64,000 nucleotides of DNA from CAYZJR01 sp964503045 (GCA_964503045.1 CAZCZI010000010.1:1-64000), one strand, 5' to 3'. Positions 1-8,886 are shown, numbered from the stretch's first letter. Numbers and translations: made by a program. The notes: generated by a model not told the origin, from the sequence alone.

Positions 1-283
1 CTTCTTTACCCTTGCAGGAGCCTTCTTTGCCCTTGCAGGAGCCTTCTTTGCCCTTTTCTTTGCCCTTACATGAGCCTTCTTTGCCCTTGCAGGATCCTTC
101 TTCACCCTTTTCTTTCTTGTCCTTCTTAGCGAGCTTCAATGGTTTTTTGGCTTCGATTTTCGAAGGAGCTTGCTTTTCGCTTGCGCCGAGTTGGTTTTCG
201 GCAGCATTTTCTGCGCGAGCAGCGCCTTGAAGAGCAAATCCGAGGACTGCTACCAAAGCTGCTGCTAGTTGTGGTTTTTGCAT
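1..283 (-). CDS. Secreted Lys-rich protein with EGSCKGK repeats, HvfA-like (3' end outside window)
   Basis: The ATG at 283 has a strong Shine-Dalgarno (AGGAGG, about 8 nt upstream) and the frame stays open to the window edge, so the C-terminus is missing. The visible 94 residues begin with a signal peptide (MQKPQLAAALVAVLGFALQG, cleavage likely after ARA). A Lys/Ala-rich linker follows, then at least four EGSCKGK units, each with one Cys. This layout matches the HvfA class of precursor peptides (signal peptide plus repeated EGKCG-type motifs) whose Cys residues are modified by MNIO/DUF692 enzymes. That assignment is by analogy only; no modifying enzyme is visible. A second protein of similar design lies at 697-993 on the same strand. 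A plain low-complexity or metal-binding secreted protein is the alternative. Confidence 0.7.
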   Translation of the reverse strand, partial: MQKPQLAAALVAVLGFALQGAARAENAAENQLGASEKQAPSKIEAKKPLKLAKKDKKEKGEEGSCKGKEGSCKGKEKGKEGSCKGKEGSCKGKE

Positions 284-631
284 CGTTGACCTCCTGAACA
301 GGTTAACTAAGATTGCGTGTGAAGATAGCCCAAAGACGAATGAGAGAAATTCCCATTCAGCCTGAGCGAGATAGGGCCCATCCTAGTACGCAACCATTAA
401 GATTACCCAATACCAACGTTATGAGTATGTAAAATCATCAGGCACATCGCGAGATGCGCTGCGAGCTGCGACACATCAAACCCAGGCAAAGTAGTCGCAG
501 GCTCGTTATGAAAGTGGCGAAACGCTGAATCTGCGTCGGAAGTAACAGTTCTTAAAACTTCGACTGCAGTCGATACCATTTATATATATGCGCACTTCTT
601 ATATGAGGGCTTGTCAGGGTGTCGAGAACTG
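284..631. other. Intergenic stretch upstream of the first peptide gene
   Basis: No convincing coding frame. It must hold the promoter of the minus-strand gene ending at the left edge. A GTTAAC hexamer lies about 20 nt upstream of its start codon (about 302-307), the same hexamer that clusters upstream of the sigma factor gene at 22.0 kb. An AT-alternating run occurs near 578-590. Nothing else recognised. Confidence 0.4.
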
Positions 632-664
632 AAAGTGGACCATTTTGTCTAAATGATCCACTTT
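632..664. terminator. Near-perfect hairpin downstream of the 697-993 gene
   Basis: A 14-base arm starting AAAGTGGA at 632 pairs with an arm ending TCCACTTT at 664 with a single mismatch, around a 5-base loop. It lies about 30 bases beyond the stop codon of the minus-strand peptide gene, where a terminator is expected. The arms end in AAA/TTT, but no long T run follows on either strand, so intrinsic termination is plausible rather than certain. It could also stabilise the 3' end of the mRNA. Confidence 0.45.
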
Positions 665-696
665 GAAGCTCTGATTGAAAAGAGAAAGAAACTTTT

Positions 697-993
697 TTAC
701 TTGCTTTCTTTCTTTGCATCCTCAGCTTTCTTTTCTGTCGTGCCTGCTGCCTTTTTATCAGCAGCTTTTTTGGCAGATTTGTCCTTGGCAGCTTTGGCGC
801 CTTTTTCGTCTGTTCCACATGAACCTTCGCCACATGCCGAATCAGATCCTTTTTTAGTTCCTTTCTTTGTACTCTTCTGTTCTTTAGCCTTTAGATCTCC
901 ATCTTTTTTCGGAGGATCCAAAGCGATTGCTTGTGTGCTTGCGCCAATGCCAACGAGCGCGAGCAGCGCAGCTAGTGTGTGTTTGCGGTCCAT
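697..993 (-). CDS. Small secreted Lys-rich protein with ACGEGSCG motif, HvfA-like
   Basis: 98 residues. The ATG at 993 is preferred over an upstream in-frame start at 1053 because it has a GGAG at proper spacing and places a classic signal peptide at the N-terminus (MDRKHTLAALLALVGIGAST, cleavage near AIALD). The mature part is dominated by Lys, Ala, Asp and Glu, with a single cluster around residues 50-60 reading ACGEGSCG, very close to the EGKCG unit of HvfA-type precursors. The rest is low complexity. Together with the edge gene at 1-283 it makes a pair of secreted Cys-motif peptides. The function is not known. Modification by a DUF692/MNIO enzyme and copper or redox stress would be the family expectation, but it is inferred only from the motif. 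Confidence 0.7.
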   Translation of the reverse strand: MDRKHTLAALLALVGIGASTQAIALDPPKKDGDLKAKEQKSTKKGTKKGSDSACGEGSCGTDEKGAKAAKDKSAKKAADKKAAGTTEKKAEDAKKESK

Positions 994-1178
994 AGGTAAC
1001 TCCAGTCCCGGGAGCACTCCGGAGATGTAAGTGACAACAATGAAGAAGATCATATCCGGTCAGAAAAAAGTTTGAGTGTTACACGTTGCAAGTACGTGTG
1101 TGACAGCGCGACAAATAGAGTTGATCTCGCGTATATTAAATGGGCGGGAAAAAACGATTCAACTGAATTGTGTTATCA

Positions 1179-1192
1179 ACCTATATATAGGT
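1179..1192. promoter_or_regulatory. 14-bp AT-core palindrome upstream of the 1236 gene
   Basis: ACCTATATATAGGT is a perfect 14-bp palindrome about 44 bases before the ATG at 1236. The position suits an operator or an extended -10 region. No regulator is known for it. Related ATATAT-centred palindromes occur in other intergenic stretches (near 6542 and 46077). Confidence 0.35.
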
Positions 1193-1235
1193 AATGGCGT
1201 GTTGCCCAAGAGGGAACAGCTGGGGATAAAGAGGA

Positions 1236-1832
1236 ATGACCGAAGGTTCAATACCTAACTCGTTTACCAAACTTGTTGAGGATTGGGTATTCAGAAATAT
1301 TACTCCTGACAAGGCCGTCGAGGCGTGCACTCCGGCGTTTACGCATCGACTTGGACTTGAGCCGGGCGAGTTTAGTTTCGAGCGCTATATTCACGGGGCG
1401 GAAACTCCGGAATGGTGTTTGAGAACGCTGGACTTTCCAGAGACGCTCGAAGGTTCTTTCTATTTGTACGTGCCTGCCAACTGGTCAAAGTCGACACAAC
1501 TAAAAGACATGTGTCAGCTCAATGATGGCGATGTCACACGACAATCAATTTTCCTAACTGAACGAAACGCATGGGCACAATCGCTGCAACAGTTTTACTC
1601 GCAAGGTGAAATTTGCGCCTTCGCTTACTATCCCGTGATGCCACCGCACTATCACCAGTGGCTAGTTTGTATGCAAAGTGCCGGACTGATTTGGAATTTT
1701 GCATTCTACAGTGGTGGTCCTTGGTTATTGATCACCAAAGGCGATGCTAACGGTCGCAACTCATTGGAAACGCAACTCACTTCTTTGATCAATTCGAGAC
1801 CTTGGTACGCGTGGATCAAAAACGCGTCTTGA
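1236..1832 (+). CDS. Hypothetical protein, 198 aa
   Basis: I do not recognise a family. The protein has no signal peptide and no transmembrane segment. It is rich in aromatic residues (many Trp, Phe and Tyr), with acidic and polar segments typical of a soluble globular domain. Near residues 128-150 there is a His/Tyr/Pro-rich patch (YYPVMPPHYHQW). The ATG is preceded by GGGGATAAAGAGGA, which gives a usable ribosome site. A palindrome lies upstream and the hydrolase gene follows 26 bases after the stop on the same strand, so the two may be co-transcribed. Composition resembles the neighbouring genes and there is no sign of recent transfer. Confidence 0.7.
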   Translation: MTEGSIPNSFTKLVEDWVFRNITPDKAVEACTPAFTHRLGLEPGEFSFERYIHGAETPEWCLRTLDFPETLEGSFYLYVPANWSKSTQLKDMCQLNDGDVTRQSIFLTERNAWAQSLQQFYSQGEICAFAYYPVMPPHYHQWLVCMQSAGLIWNFAFYSGGPWLLITKGDANGRNSLETQLTSLINSRPWYAWIKNAS

Positions 1833-1858
1833 CCAATCTAAACTGATTTGCGGCTCTC

Positions 1859-2536
1859 ATGAAAAAAGATCCTGTTGTTGTTTATTTGCATGGATTCGCA
1901 TCAGCACCAAGTTCGACGAAGGCGCAGTTCTTCAAGCGCAAACTATCAGGAATTGGAATTGAGGCGCACATCCCTGATCTCAACTATCCAAGTTTTGAAT
2001 CGCTGACGCTTTCCAGTCAACTCGCGGTCATAAAACAGACGGTGGAAAGTGCTTCCGTCAAAAGCGAACGTCCAATTTTGCTTTTTGGATCGAGCATGGG
2101 GGGGTTGCTTGCAACCATGACGTCGCAAAATCTGAAGGGCCGAACTGACGTGCTGGCACTCGTGCTTCTTGCACCTGGGTTTGGACTGCCTCGCAGGTGG
2201 ACAGAGATGATGGGTGCCGACGGTCTTGAAGAATGGAAGCGTAAAGGAACGCGCGCGGTATTCCATCACGGTGAATCAAAAGAGCTTGAACTTCAATATG
2301 GGTTTATCACTGACGCTATGAAATACCAAACGGATGAGTTCATTGTGAGCACTCCCACGTTGGTTTTTCATGGAACCAGAGATGATATCGTTCCGGCTTC
2401 GGAAAGTGAGCGATTTGCTCAGATAAATCCTGACACTGTGACGTTGCATTTGCTCGACGATGGTCACGAATTGATCGAACCACTGGAGCATATGTGGTCG
2501 ATAGTCGATCCGTTTCTCAAAAAACAACTCAACTGA
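1859..2536 (+). CDS. YqiA-like alpha/beta-fold hydrolase
   Basis: 225 residues, probably a cytoplasmic esterase of the YqiA/UPF0227 type. The oxyanion-hole strand VVVYLHGFASAPSS (7-20) includes the HG motif. The nucleophile elbow GSSMGG at 77-82 supplies Ser79. Asp175 or Asp176 lies in HGTRDD and His203 in DDGHE, so the whole catalytic triad is present. Length fits the family (190-230 aa). The substrate is unknown; YqiA-type enzymes act on short acyl and phenyl esters in vitro. It follows the hypothetical gene by 26 bases and is closed by the hairpin at 2581-2609. Confidence 0.85.
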   Translation: MKKDPVVVYLHGFASAPSSTKAQFFKRKLSGIGIEAHIPDLNYPSFESLTLSSQLAVIKQTVESASVKSERPILLFGSSMGGLLATMTSQNLKGRTDVLALVLLAPGFGLPRRWTEMMGADGLEEWKRKGTRAVFHHGESKELELQYGFITDAMKYQTDEFIVSTPTLVFHGTRDDIVPASESERFAQINPDTVTLHLLDDGHELIEPLEHMWSIVDPFLKKQLN

Positions 2537-2580
2537 GCTTGCAGCTAGCGACGCTTTTTTGAGATCGAATTCCCAAAATC

Positions 2581-2609
2581 AAAAACCCTGGGGGCAACCC
2601 AGGGTTTTT
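2581..2609. terminator. Bidirectional rho-independent terminator
   Basis: AAAAACCCTGGG pairs with CCCAGGGTTTTT around a short G/C/A loop. The hairpin is followed by T on the plus strand and, by symmetry, on the minus strand. It lies between the convergent hydrolase gene (plus) and the histone-like gene (minus) and so can end both transcripts. Confidence 0.9.
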
Positions 2610-2634
2610 GTATTGCTTCATTTGCTATTGCAAA

Positions 2635-3258
2635 TTAGCCGTTGCCATCTCCACCGTTACCCGTTGCTGCAGGAGCAGCTTTGGCTTTGCGGGTGGTTTT
2701 TCTCTTCTTAGCACCGGCTCTCGCTGGGGCTCTCTTAGCAGCTTTTTTAGGAGCAGCTTTTTTAGGAGCAGCTTTTTTGGCTCCAGCTTTCTTAGCAGCA
2801 GGCTTCTTTGCTGCAGCTTTTTTCGCGGCTGGTTTTCTTGCAGTCTTCTTCGCAGCGGCTTTCTTAGGAGCAGCTTTTTTCGCAGTCGACTTCTTAGCAG
2901 CAGCGCGCTTCGCCGGCTTTCTTGCAGTCGCCTTCTTGGCTACTGTCTTTTTGGCGGCTTTCTTAGGAGCAGCTTTTTTAGCGGCAGCTTTTTTAGGAGC
3001 GGCCTTTCTGGCTGTGCTCTTTTTGGCTGTGGTTTTCTTGGCGGCTTTTTTAGGAGCAGCTTTCTTTCCAGCGGCCTTCTTGGTGGTTTTCTTAGCGGTC
3101 GACTTTTTGGCGGTGGACTTCTTAGCAGTACCGGCCTTGCGAGTCGCTTTCTTCTTCGGCTTAGCAGCCGGCGCTGCTGCGCCTTCCGCTTCGTCCGCTA
3201 CGGCGGCGGCAGGATTCATGCGCCGCGTAGTTTTTTTCTTTCTTGGTTTAGTTGCCAT
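2635..3258 (-). CDS. Histone H1-like Lys/Ala-rich DNA-binding protein
   Basis: 207 residues made almost wholly of Lys, Ala, Pro, Thr and Arg. From residue 35 to 190 there are tandem AAPKKAAAKK/STAKK-type repeats like the C-terminal tail of eukaryotic histone H1 and the bacterial HctB/AlgP/BpH1 proteins. No globular winged-helix domain is present. The first 32 residues carry a basic stretch (KPRKKKTTRRM) and a short acidic Ala segment. The tail ends in a Gly/Asn-rich patch (GNGGDGNG). Such proteins bind DNA non-specifically and compact the nucleoid; that role is inferred from composition. The ATG at 3258 has GGGAGG 7 bases upstream. The DNA is repetitive in parallel with the protein, so copy number may vary between strains. 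Confidence 0.85.
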   Translation of the reverse strand: MATKPRKKKTTRRMNPAAAVADEAEGAAAPAAKPKKKATRKAGTAKKSTAKKSTAKKTTKKAAGKKAAPKKAAKKTTAKKSTARKAAPKKAAAKKAAPKKAAKKTVAKKATARKPAKRAAAKKSTAKKAAPKKAAAKKTARKPAAKKAAAKKPAAKKAGAKKAAPKKAAPKKAAKRAPARAGAKKRKTTRKAKAAPAATGNGGDGNG

Positions 3259-4692
3259 TATTTTCCTCCCAATGTTCCGGCACGCAGAATAGGCTCAAGC
3301 AATCGCGAGAGGACCCCCTCTCTTTGACTTGTTGTAGCTTGAGTTACTGCCTACCGTTTCTAGTAAGAGCAAATACATGCTCTATACGATCACACCACAC
3401 AAAAAATAGAGTACTTTCTATTTAGAGAAATTGCAATATATGGATCAAGCACTAAATTTTGGTTTCGGACGCGAAAAAGATCACGCGCGAGTGAAACGAA
3501 AAAATTAAAACTGAGAGTACAAGCCAGTTTCATTGCAATCATCGCGCGCGGTGCCCCTCTATTGAGGTGTCATTTATCGTGAAGAAATTGATCAAAAATT
3601 TTTTTTGGGCAGACAAATTTTTAGACTCGCATACCCGACCTGACCTTTTGAGTTTTGCACACCAATCGACCTTGCTCAGTCCGGTGGAAGCCCAAACACT
3701 TTGTGCCACAATTGTTTCCGGTCACAAACACCTTATTTTCGAACTGGTGCCACCACAGGTGCGTCGATGGCAGAAGTGTCCGGGGTATTTTGGAACAAGT
3801 CGAAAAGTCGGTGGTCTGAAATCTGGAAAATTTTCGCAGTCCTAATCGTCGATCATTTACAAACGGAACAGTCACATATGATGTTATCTAGAGTGGCTTA
3901 ACATGCGGCTTTTCAGCGATTCGAATCTAACAGCAGTGAAATTTGAAATCAGAACCAAAAAGCAAACAATAACGTTGCTTCGAGCCGGTTTTGTTAACGT
4001 TCAGGCAACTCGATTCAGCAATCGCCGACAAATGAAAACCAATTTGCTCGCACTATATATCGAATCGAACAAAAGCGAGTAGTCATCAGCGTTTTATAAA
4101 ACAACGACAATGAAACTCGCGGCTCGCTGAGTTACCCCTATCTCGAAGTCCGAAACTTAAGATACCGCGGTATATTGTCCACAAATTTCCGACCTCCACC
4201 CAGCTTGAAGAACAAATTGGGAGTTTCTGCACAATCGCACCAAGATCGAGTATTCATGCCGCCTATCGCGACATATTCACCTGCAGGCCCTGGTTCATTC
4301 CTCGACCGCGGGTGAGGCGTGAAAAAAGGCCGAAAACGCAACGTGGAGAAAGGATAACCTTATAGCAAGATAAGAATTCCAGTTTGGTTTGGGACTTTGT
4401 CACCGCGCATGGTATCGGCAGTTTCCAAGCCTGCAAAAGCCCAGCCCAGCTATACTTTACAGACTTTGTACTCTAATCCGAATCAACGGAAATTATTGGG
4501 CACCGGCAGGCGTCAAAAACACTGCAATCGGCAAAAACTCAATTCCTGCAACCACCGGTTAGTCCAGATTTGTCAGTTCGTAGCTCAAGGTAATCTCGAA
4601 GACTTCGCAATGCAATTGATTGTCTCAAAAGGCGCATAGTCAAGCCATTTTGAAAAGTCTTGCCGAGTATTGAAAACGCTTGAAGCGTCGGT
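3259..4692. other. 1.4 kb stretch without a convincing gene
   Basis: Only short, overlapping open frames on both strands, none with a good ribosome site, domain signature or normal composition. It includes the promoter of the histone-like gene (right after 3258), poly-T and poly-A runs around 3595-3610, and a perfect palindrome ATACCGCGGTAT near 4160. A minus-strand frame at 4138-4341 could be the remnant of a gene. I see no tRNA, tmRNA, RNase P or SRP RNA signature. This is the longest apparently non-coding stretch in the window. Confidence 0.5.
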
Positions 4693-5682
4693 TCAGTTTC
4701 GACCCGCCCCGACAAATCCGAATGCAGATCGAAAAGCCTCGTTTTGCAGTTGCTTGAGTTCGTCGAAATCGATTACATCGTTATCAATAAGACGCTCGTA
4801 CTCGCCTGGAAGCGTGCATGGTGCCGGGTTGCGACCAGGGTTGTCGGTGCAAACCGCTATTGTCACTCCCGCCTTCTTGCAGCGCTCGAATACAGTTCTC
4901 AATGCCAAAAAGTCATTAAGCACTCCGGTCTGTCTATAGCTTGTTGGACAAACCTCGAGAGTGATCTGCCTCTTCGCTAAGTCCTTCAGCATCTCAGGCT
5001 TGACCAAGGGTATGTGAATCCCGTGACCGATTCGATCGAGCACTGGAAAAAATGCAGGGTCGACGTTATCGATTCCTGTTTCGCCAAGGTGACACGTTGT
5101 TTTCAATCCCGCAGCTCTGGCCTTCGCCATCAATTGAATCCATTCCTGCGATCGCTCGGTATTTATCTCCGGGCCTGCGAGATCGACGCCTACCACGGGT
5201 CCGATGTTGTCTATTGCAACTTTCAGTATCGCCTCATTGATTTTGGCCGGAAGTCTGCGATCGAAACACAGAATCTGTTTTACGACGATCGGATACTCTG
5301 CCGGTCGAACGTTGGCGGTGATCACTTCCACAAGCCCTTGCATTTGCCCAAGCCGAATTGCCTCGGTTTGTTTGTGATCGGTTCTGAAGTACGGGTTGTA
5401 TCGAATCTCCAGATATTGAAGATTTTCAAATGTGTATGCACCTCGACACAGACGCAAACAAAAATAAGGAAGATGCTCGGCGCTCTGTAACTCTTCAACC
5501 AGAGTGTGGATCTTCACGAACTCTTCAAGCGTTCTGCATGGGCGAGTAAACCAGTTGTAGAAACCATCGTAATCAGGAAAGTAATGCAGCACCTGGTGAT
5601 CTTGTCGCTGCAAAAATTTGTAGATGATTCTTGGATGGAGTGCACCACCGAGATGCCTGTGAAGGTCTGCATATAACGTCAT
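4693..5682 (-). CDS. Adenosine deaminase-family amidohydrolase
   Basis: 329 residues, a metal-dependent TIM-barrel deaminase of the Add/ADA family. The metal and catalytic residues can be located: HxH at 8-10 (DLHRHLGGAL), VDLAG at 166-170, His198 and Glu201 in CHLGET, His220 in RIGHG and Asp280 in CTDNP. Length matches bacterial adenosine deaminases (about 330-340 aa). The usual HLDG reads HLGG and the second-shell CPTSN reads CPTSYRQTG, so the substrate may be a modified purine nucleoside or base (adenine deaminase-like) rather than adenosine. It is a single gene, divergent from the cyclophilin gene. The start has only a weak ribosome site. Confidence 0.85.
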   Translation of the reverse strand: MTLYADLHRHLGGALHPRIIYKFLQRQDHQVLHYFPDYDGFYNWFTRPCRTLEEFVKIHTLVEELQSAEHLPYFCLRLCRGAYTFENLQYLEIRYNPYFRTDHKQTEAIRLGQMQGLVEVITANVRPAEYPIVVKQILCFDRRLPAKINEAILKVAIDNIGPVVGVDLAGPEINTERSQEWIQLMAKARAAGLKTTCHLGETGIDNVDPAFFPVLDRIGHGIHIPLVKPEMLKDLAKRQITLEVCPTSYRQTGVLNDFLALRTVFERCKKAGVTIAVCTDNPGRNPAPCTLPGEYERLIDNDVIDFDELKQLQNEAFRSAFGFVGAGRN

Positions 5683-5831
5683 TCGGACACCAAATAATTA
5701 TCACTAGGACGAGTCCAGTTATTCTCGCACCTTTGGCAATATTGGGTGAATTCCTTCAAATTGCCAAGCGAATGACCTTTCTTTGTACTATATATATAGA
5801 TGCGATTTGAACCCCCGAAGGAACAGATGCA

Positions 5832-6506
5832 ATGAACTTCACAAAGACTCTAAAAGCAGCAGGCATGTCAGCTTTAGCGCTTTCCATATGGACTGCGACA
5901 CCTTTTCAAAATGGACAACTTTCCCAAGCTTCAGTGCAAGCGCAAGGAGATCCGGTTGTGGCACTTGCCACAAACCGCGGAACCATTTTTATCCGCGTAT
6001 TTCTCGGTGGAGCACCGACCACTGCTCGAAATTTTCTAGACCTCGTGCAGCGCGGATTCTACAGTGGAAAGATTTTTCATCGCGTAGAACGCATACTGAT
6101 TCAAGGCGGAGATCCCAACGGCAACGGCTCGGGCAACTTCATCGATCCTGATACCGGGAGACCGCGATTCATTCCGCTTGAATGCAATCCCAACCTTCAT
6201 CACAATCAAGGCGCCGTGGCCATGGCCCGATCGAATGATCCAAATTCAGCCAGTTGCCAGTTTTACATAACAAAAGAACGAATCGCTTACCTAGACGGAA
6301 AATATGCGGTGTTTGGAACCGTGGTTGATGGTATGAACTCAGTTTTTGCCATTCAGCGTGGCGATAGAATATTGGGTGCCGAAATCGTGCAAGGCAACCG
6401 CGGTGGCAATTCCGGCGGAAGCGCCTCCATGCCCAGAGGTGGTGGACGGCCGTCCTCGACTACCAGTGCTCCGAATATTCCTGCAGGCGCTGAAAGCGGC
6501 TTCTAG
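5832..6506 (+). CDS. Exported cyclophilin-type peptidyl-prolyl isomerase
   Basis: 224 residues. An N-terminal signal peptide (about 1-38) leads to a cyclophilin domain (41-185) that catalyses cis-trans isomerisation of prolyl bonds, here outside the cytoplasm. Signature segments are FHRV (82-85), QGGDP (91-95) and QFYIT (143-147). The last ~35 residues are a Gly/Ser/Pro-rich tail. The catalytic Arg of FHRV is retained. In place of the typical FMIQGGDP the sequence reads ILIQGGDP. An AAGGA lies upstream of the ATG. It stands alone, convergent with eutB. Confidence 0.9.
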   Translation: MNFTKTLKAAGMSALALSIWTATPFQNGQLSQASVQAQGDPVVALATNRGTIFIRVFLGGAPTTARNFLDLVQRGFYSGKIFHRVERILIQGGDPNGNGSGNFIDPDTGRPRFIPLECNPNLHHNQGAVAMARSNDPNSASCQFYITKERIAYLDGKYAVFGTVVDGMNSVFAIQRGDRILGAEIVQGNRGGNSGGSASMPRGGGRPSSTTSAPNIPAGAESGF

Positions 6507-6634
6507 TAAATATCTCGCCAAGACTTTCGAGATCCCTGCACCATATATGGTATCGCTACGCGGAACCGAATCAAATGTTCCATTCAAGCATGCATGCAGA
6601 ACTCATGAATAATTTCGATCAGAACCATGATCGT

Positions 6635-8020
6635 TCAATTCACTGAAACTTTTGCCAAATCCATTACATAACTCGCATCACCAGCCACTTTTGTGAGCTT
6701 TCCATCTTTCATCAATCCCACTTTCTCCAACCAACCCTCAAACTCAGGAGCGGGGCGCAAGTTCATCAACTCACGCAAAGATGCGACGTCATGAAAACTG
6801 GTCGTCTGATATGACAGCATCACGTCGTCGCCCATGGGCACTCCCATGAAATAATTCACACCAGCTGCAACAAGCAAAACCGAAAGATTTTCCAAATCGT
6901 TTTGATCGGCATCGGTGTGGTTGGTATAGCAGGCATCGATGCCCATGGGCACGCCGGTCAGCTTGCCCATGAAGTGATCTTCCAAACCGGCTCTCGTCAT
7001 CTGCTTGCCATCGGCGAGATACTCAGGTCCAATGAAACCGACGACGTCATTTACCAAAAACGGATTGAACAGTCGTGCAAGCGCATAGCATCGCGCTTCC
7101 AACGTCACTTGATCTGATTGGAAATGGGTGTTGGAAGAAAGCTCGGAACCTTGTCCGGTTTCAAAATACATTACGCATTTGCCGAGCGTGCTCGATCGCT
7201 CAAGCCCAAGCGCAAGCGCTTCTTTCAGCATTGAAAGGTCGATGCCGAAGGCGCGGTTGCCGGCTTGCGTCCCGGCAATGCTCTGAAAGATCAAACCGAA
7301 TGGAGCACCTCGCTCGATTGCTTTCATTTGCGTTGTGACATGCGACAAGATGCAATTTTGAGTGGGAACCCCCAGGCTCTCAATCACATCATGAGTCATC
7401 CGCAACAACTTTCCGACGGTGTCGGCAGTGTCGTACACGGGATTGATTCCGATTACCGCATCGCCCACCCCATAGGACAAACCTTCATAGAGGGAAGCCT
7501 TGATTCCCTCTATCGAATCGGAAGGATGGTTCGGCTGCAAACGCGCACCCAACACGCCTGGAAGCCCTAATGTCGTTTTTGCCTTCGCGACTACACTTGC
7601 CTTTTTGGCTGCACGAATTAGTTCCATGTTGGACATCAATTTCGTAACGGCAGCAATGGTTTCGCCGGTCAAACCATTGCGTATCGCCGCGATTTCGGGA
7701 GCGCCAGTGGATTGATCTAGAAGAAACTCCCGCAACGAAGCAACACTCCAATTTTTCACTTTGGAATATGCATCTTCATCAAGCGCTTCATCGACAGCTT
7801 TTGTGACTTCATCAATTTCTGCATCCACGATCGGATTTTGTCTGAGCGTCTCGACGGAAATCTCGCTCAACACTTGCTTAGCAGCCACGCGCTCCTGCTC
7901 TGATTCGGCCGCGACACCAGCAAGCACATCACCGGATTTGAGCTCGTTTGATTTTGCCAAAATCTCCCTTATCGATTGAAAGGAGAAACGACGGCCTCCG
8001 CAAACGCTGGAATATGCCAT
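6635..8020 (-). CDS. eutB: Ethanolamine ammonia-lyase, large subunit
   Basis: 461 residues, catalytic alpha subunit of the adenosylcobalamin-dependent enzyme that splits ethanolamine into acetaldehyde and ammonia. EutB hallmarks are SGDVLAGVAAES near the N-terminus, ARLQPN (about 160), YEGLSYGVGDAVIGINP, YFETGQGSEL, AGLEDHFMGKL and YTNHTDADQN, which contain the substrate- and cobalamin-contacting residues known in the E. coli enzyme. I start at the ATG at 8020 (GAGG 9 bases upstream) because homologues begin there; an upstream in-frame ATG at 8122 would add 34 unrelated residues read through the CATGCA repeats. Unusually, eutC is not downstream but starts divergently at 8140. Confidence 0.95.
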   Translation of the reverse strand: MAYSSVCGGRRFSFQSIREILAKSNELKSGDVLAGVAAESEQERVAAKQVLSEISVETLRQNPIVDAEIDEVTKAVDEALDEDAYSKVKNWSVASLREFLLDQSTGAPEIAAIRNGLTGETIAAVTKLMSNMELIRAAKKASVVAKAKTTLGLPGVLGARLQPNHPSDSIEGIKASLYEGLSYGVGDAVIGINPVYDTADTVGKLLRMTHDVIESLGVPTQNCILSHVTTQMKAIERGAPFGLIFQSIAGTQAGNRAFGIDLSMLKEALALGLERSSTLGKCVMYFETGQGSELSSNTHFQSDQVTLEARCYALARLFNPFLVNDVVGFIGPEYLADGKQMTRAGLEDHFMGKLTGVPMGIDACYTNHTDADQNDLENLSVLLVAAGVNYFMGVPMGDDVMLSYQTTSFHDVASLRELMNLRPAPEFEGWLEKVGLMKDGKLTKVAGDASYVMDLAKVSVN

Positions 8021-8036
8021 TGGTCTAACCTCGCAC

Positions 8037-8072
8037 ACCATGCAGCGCATCATGCAGCGCACACCATGCAAC
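8037..8072. repeat. CATGCA-type short tandem repeat between eutB and eutC
   Basis: Two copies of a 12-base unit (A-C/T-CATGCAGCGC) and a third partial CATGCA copy in the divergent eutB/eutC promoter region. The same CATGCA...GCG core occurs in the repeat cluster at 36088-36211. It may be a dispersed repeat or a binding site for a shared regulator of the divergent genes. Confidence 0.5.
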
Positions 8073-8139
8073 TCACAGATGCCTGACACGGCAACATAGT
8101 GTACTCTATATCGGTTCCGCATAATGCGGCCGGACCCGA

Positions 8140-8886
8140 ATGAGCGACCGAACCATGCTTGTTCCTAACCCAAAACGTGAATCTCGACTCAAAGAGGCGA
8201 TAGAGTCGACACCGGCACGCATTGCAGTGTGGCGGGCGGGCACGCGACCCTTGACCTCCGTTTGGTTAAAATTCCGTGGAGATCATGCGGCAGCTCGCGA
8301 TGCGGTTCATAGCGAGCTGTCACAAGCTTTTCTCGATAAATTCAAAGACCGATCCAAAATCGTCAAAAGCACCGCGAGTGACCGCCGCGAATTTATTCTG
8401 TTGCCTCCGAAAGGCAAGAGAGTAGATGACGCAACCGCGCAAATGCTCAGCGAATCATGCTTACACCACTGCGACGTGCAAATCGTCATTAGTGACGGAT
8501 TATCCGCGACCGCCGTCGAGCATAACATTCCAGATCTCTTGCCGATGATTGAAGACGGATTGCAGTTGGAAGGGATTTCGTATGGAACGCTCGTAATTGC
8601 CCACCTGGGCAGAGTTGCAGTGGCAGATCAAATTTCGCATGTGCTCGGCGCGAAAGTGGCGCTCAATTTGATAGGAGAGCGCCCGGGATTATCCAGTGCG
8701 GTTGGACTTAGCGCTTATATCACCTACAATCCGGGACCGCACACGATAAGCTCCGATCGCACGGTCGTTTCCAACATTCACGATGGGGGAACCCCTCCAG
8801 CCGAAGCAGGCGCATTCATAGTGCAGCTGATAAAGAGAATCCTCGAGCACAAAGTTTCCGGGGTGAAGCTACAACAGCTAGGGTGA
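8140..8886 (+). CDS. eutC: Ethanolamine ammonia-lyase, small subunit
   Basis: 248 residues, beta subunit that completes the cobalamin site of EutBC. Recognisable segments are SDGLSATAVEHN (about 127-138), IGERPGLSSAVGLSAYITYNP (about 183-203) and the C-terminal GGTPPAEAGAF. It is shorter than the E. coli protein (295 aa) because the N-terminal extension is reduced, as in many non-enteric homologues. It heads a two-gene unit with eutA, 16 bases downstream. It is divergent from eutB across a 119-base region with short repeats. Confidence 0.93.
   Translation: MSDRTMLVPNPKRESRLKEAIESTPARIAVWRAGTRPLTSVWLKFRGDHAAARDAVHSELSQAFLDKFKDRSKIVKSTASDRREFILLPPKGKRVDDATAQMLSESCLHHCDVQIVISDGLSATAVEHNIPDLLPMIEDGLQLEGISYGTLVIAHLGRVAVADQISHVLGAKVALNLIGERPGLSSAVGLSAYITYNPGPHTISSDRTVVSNIHDGGTPPAEAGAFIVQLIKRILEHKVSGVKLQQLG

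Noticed and set aside
2642..3327. Long open frames on the plus strand opposite the histone-like gene
   Set aside because: They mirror the Lys/Ala codon repeats of the minus-strand gene, which gives artificial Leu/Ala/Phe or Ser-rich frames; no ribosome site and no natural composition.
3567..4639. Several 60-90 codon frames in the long gap, including a minus-strand frame at 4138-4341
   Set aside because: No ribosome sites, no recognisable domains, mutually overlapping; at best the remnant of a gene. Left as non-coding.
8021..8122. 34-residue N-terminal extension of EutB
   Set aside because: It is read through the CATGCA repeat region, is not similar to EutB proteins, and the ATG at 8020 has a better ribosome site.
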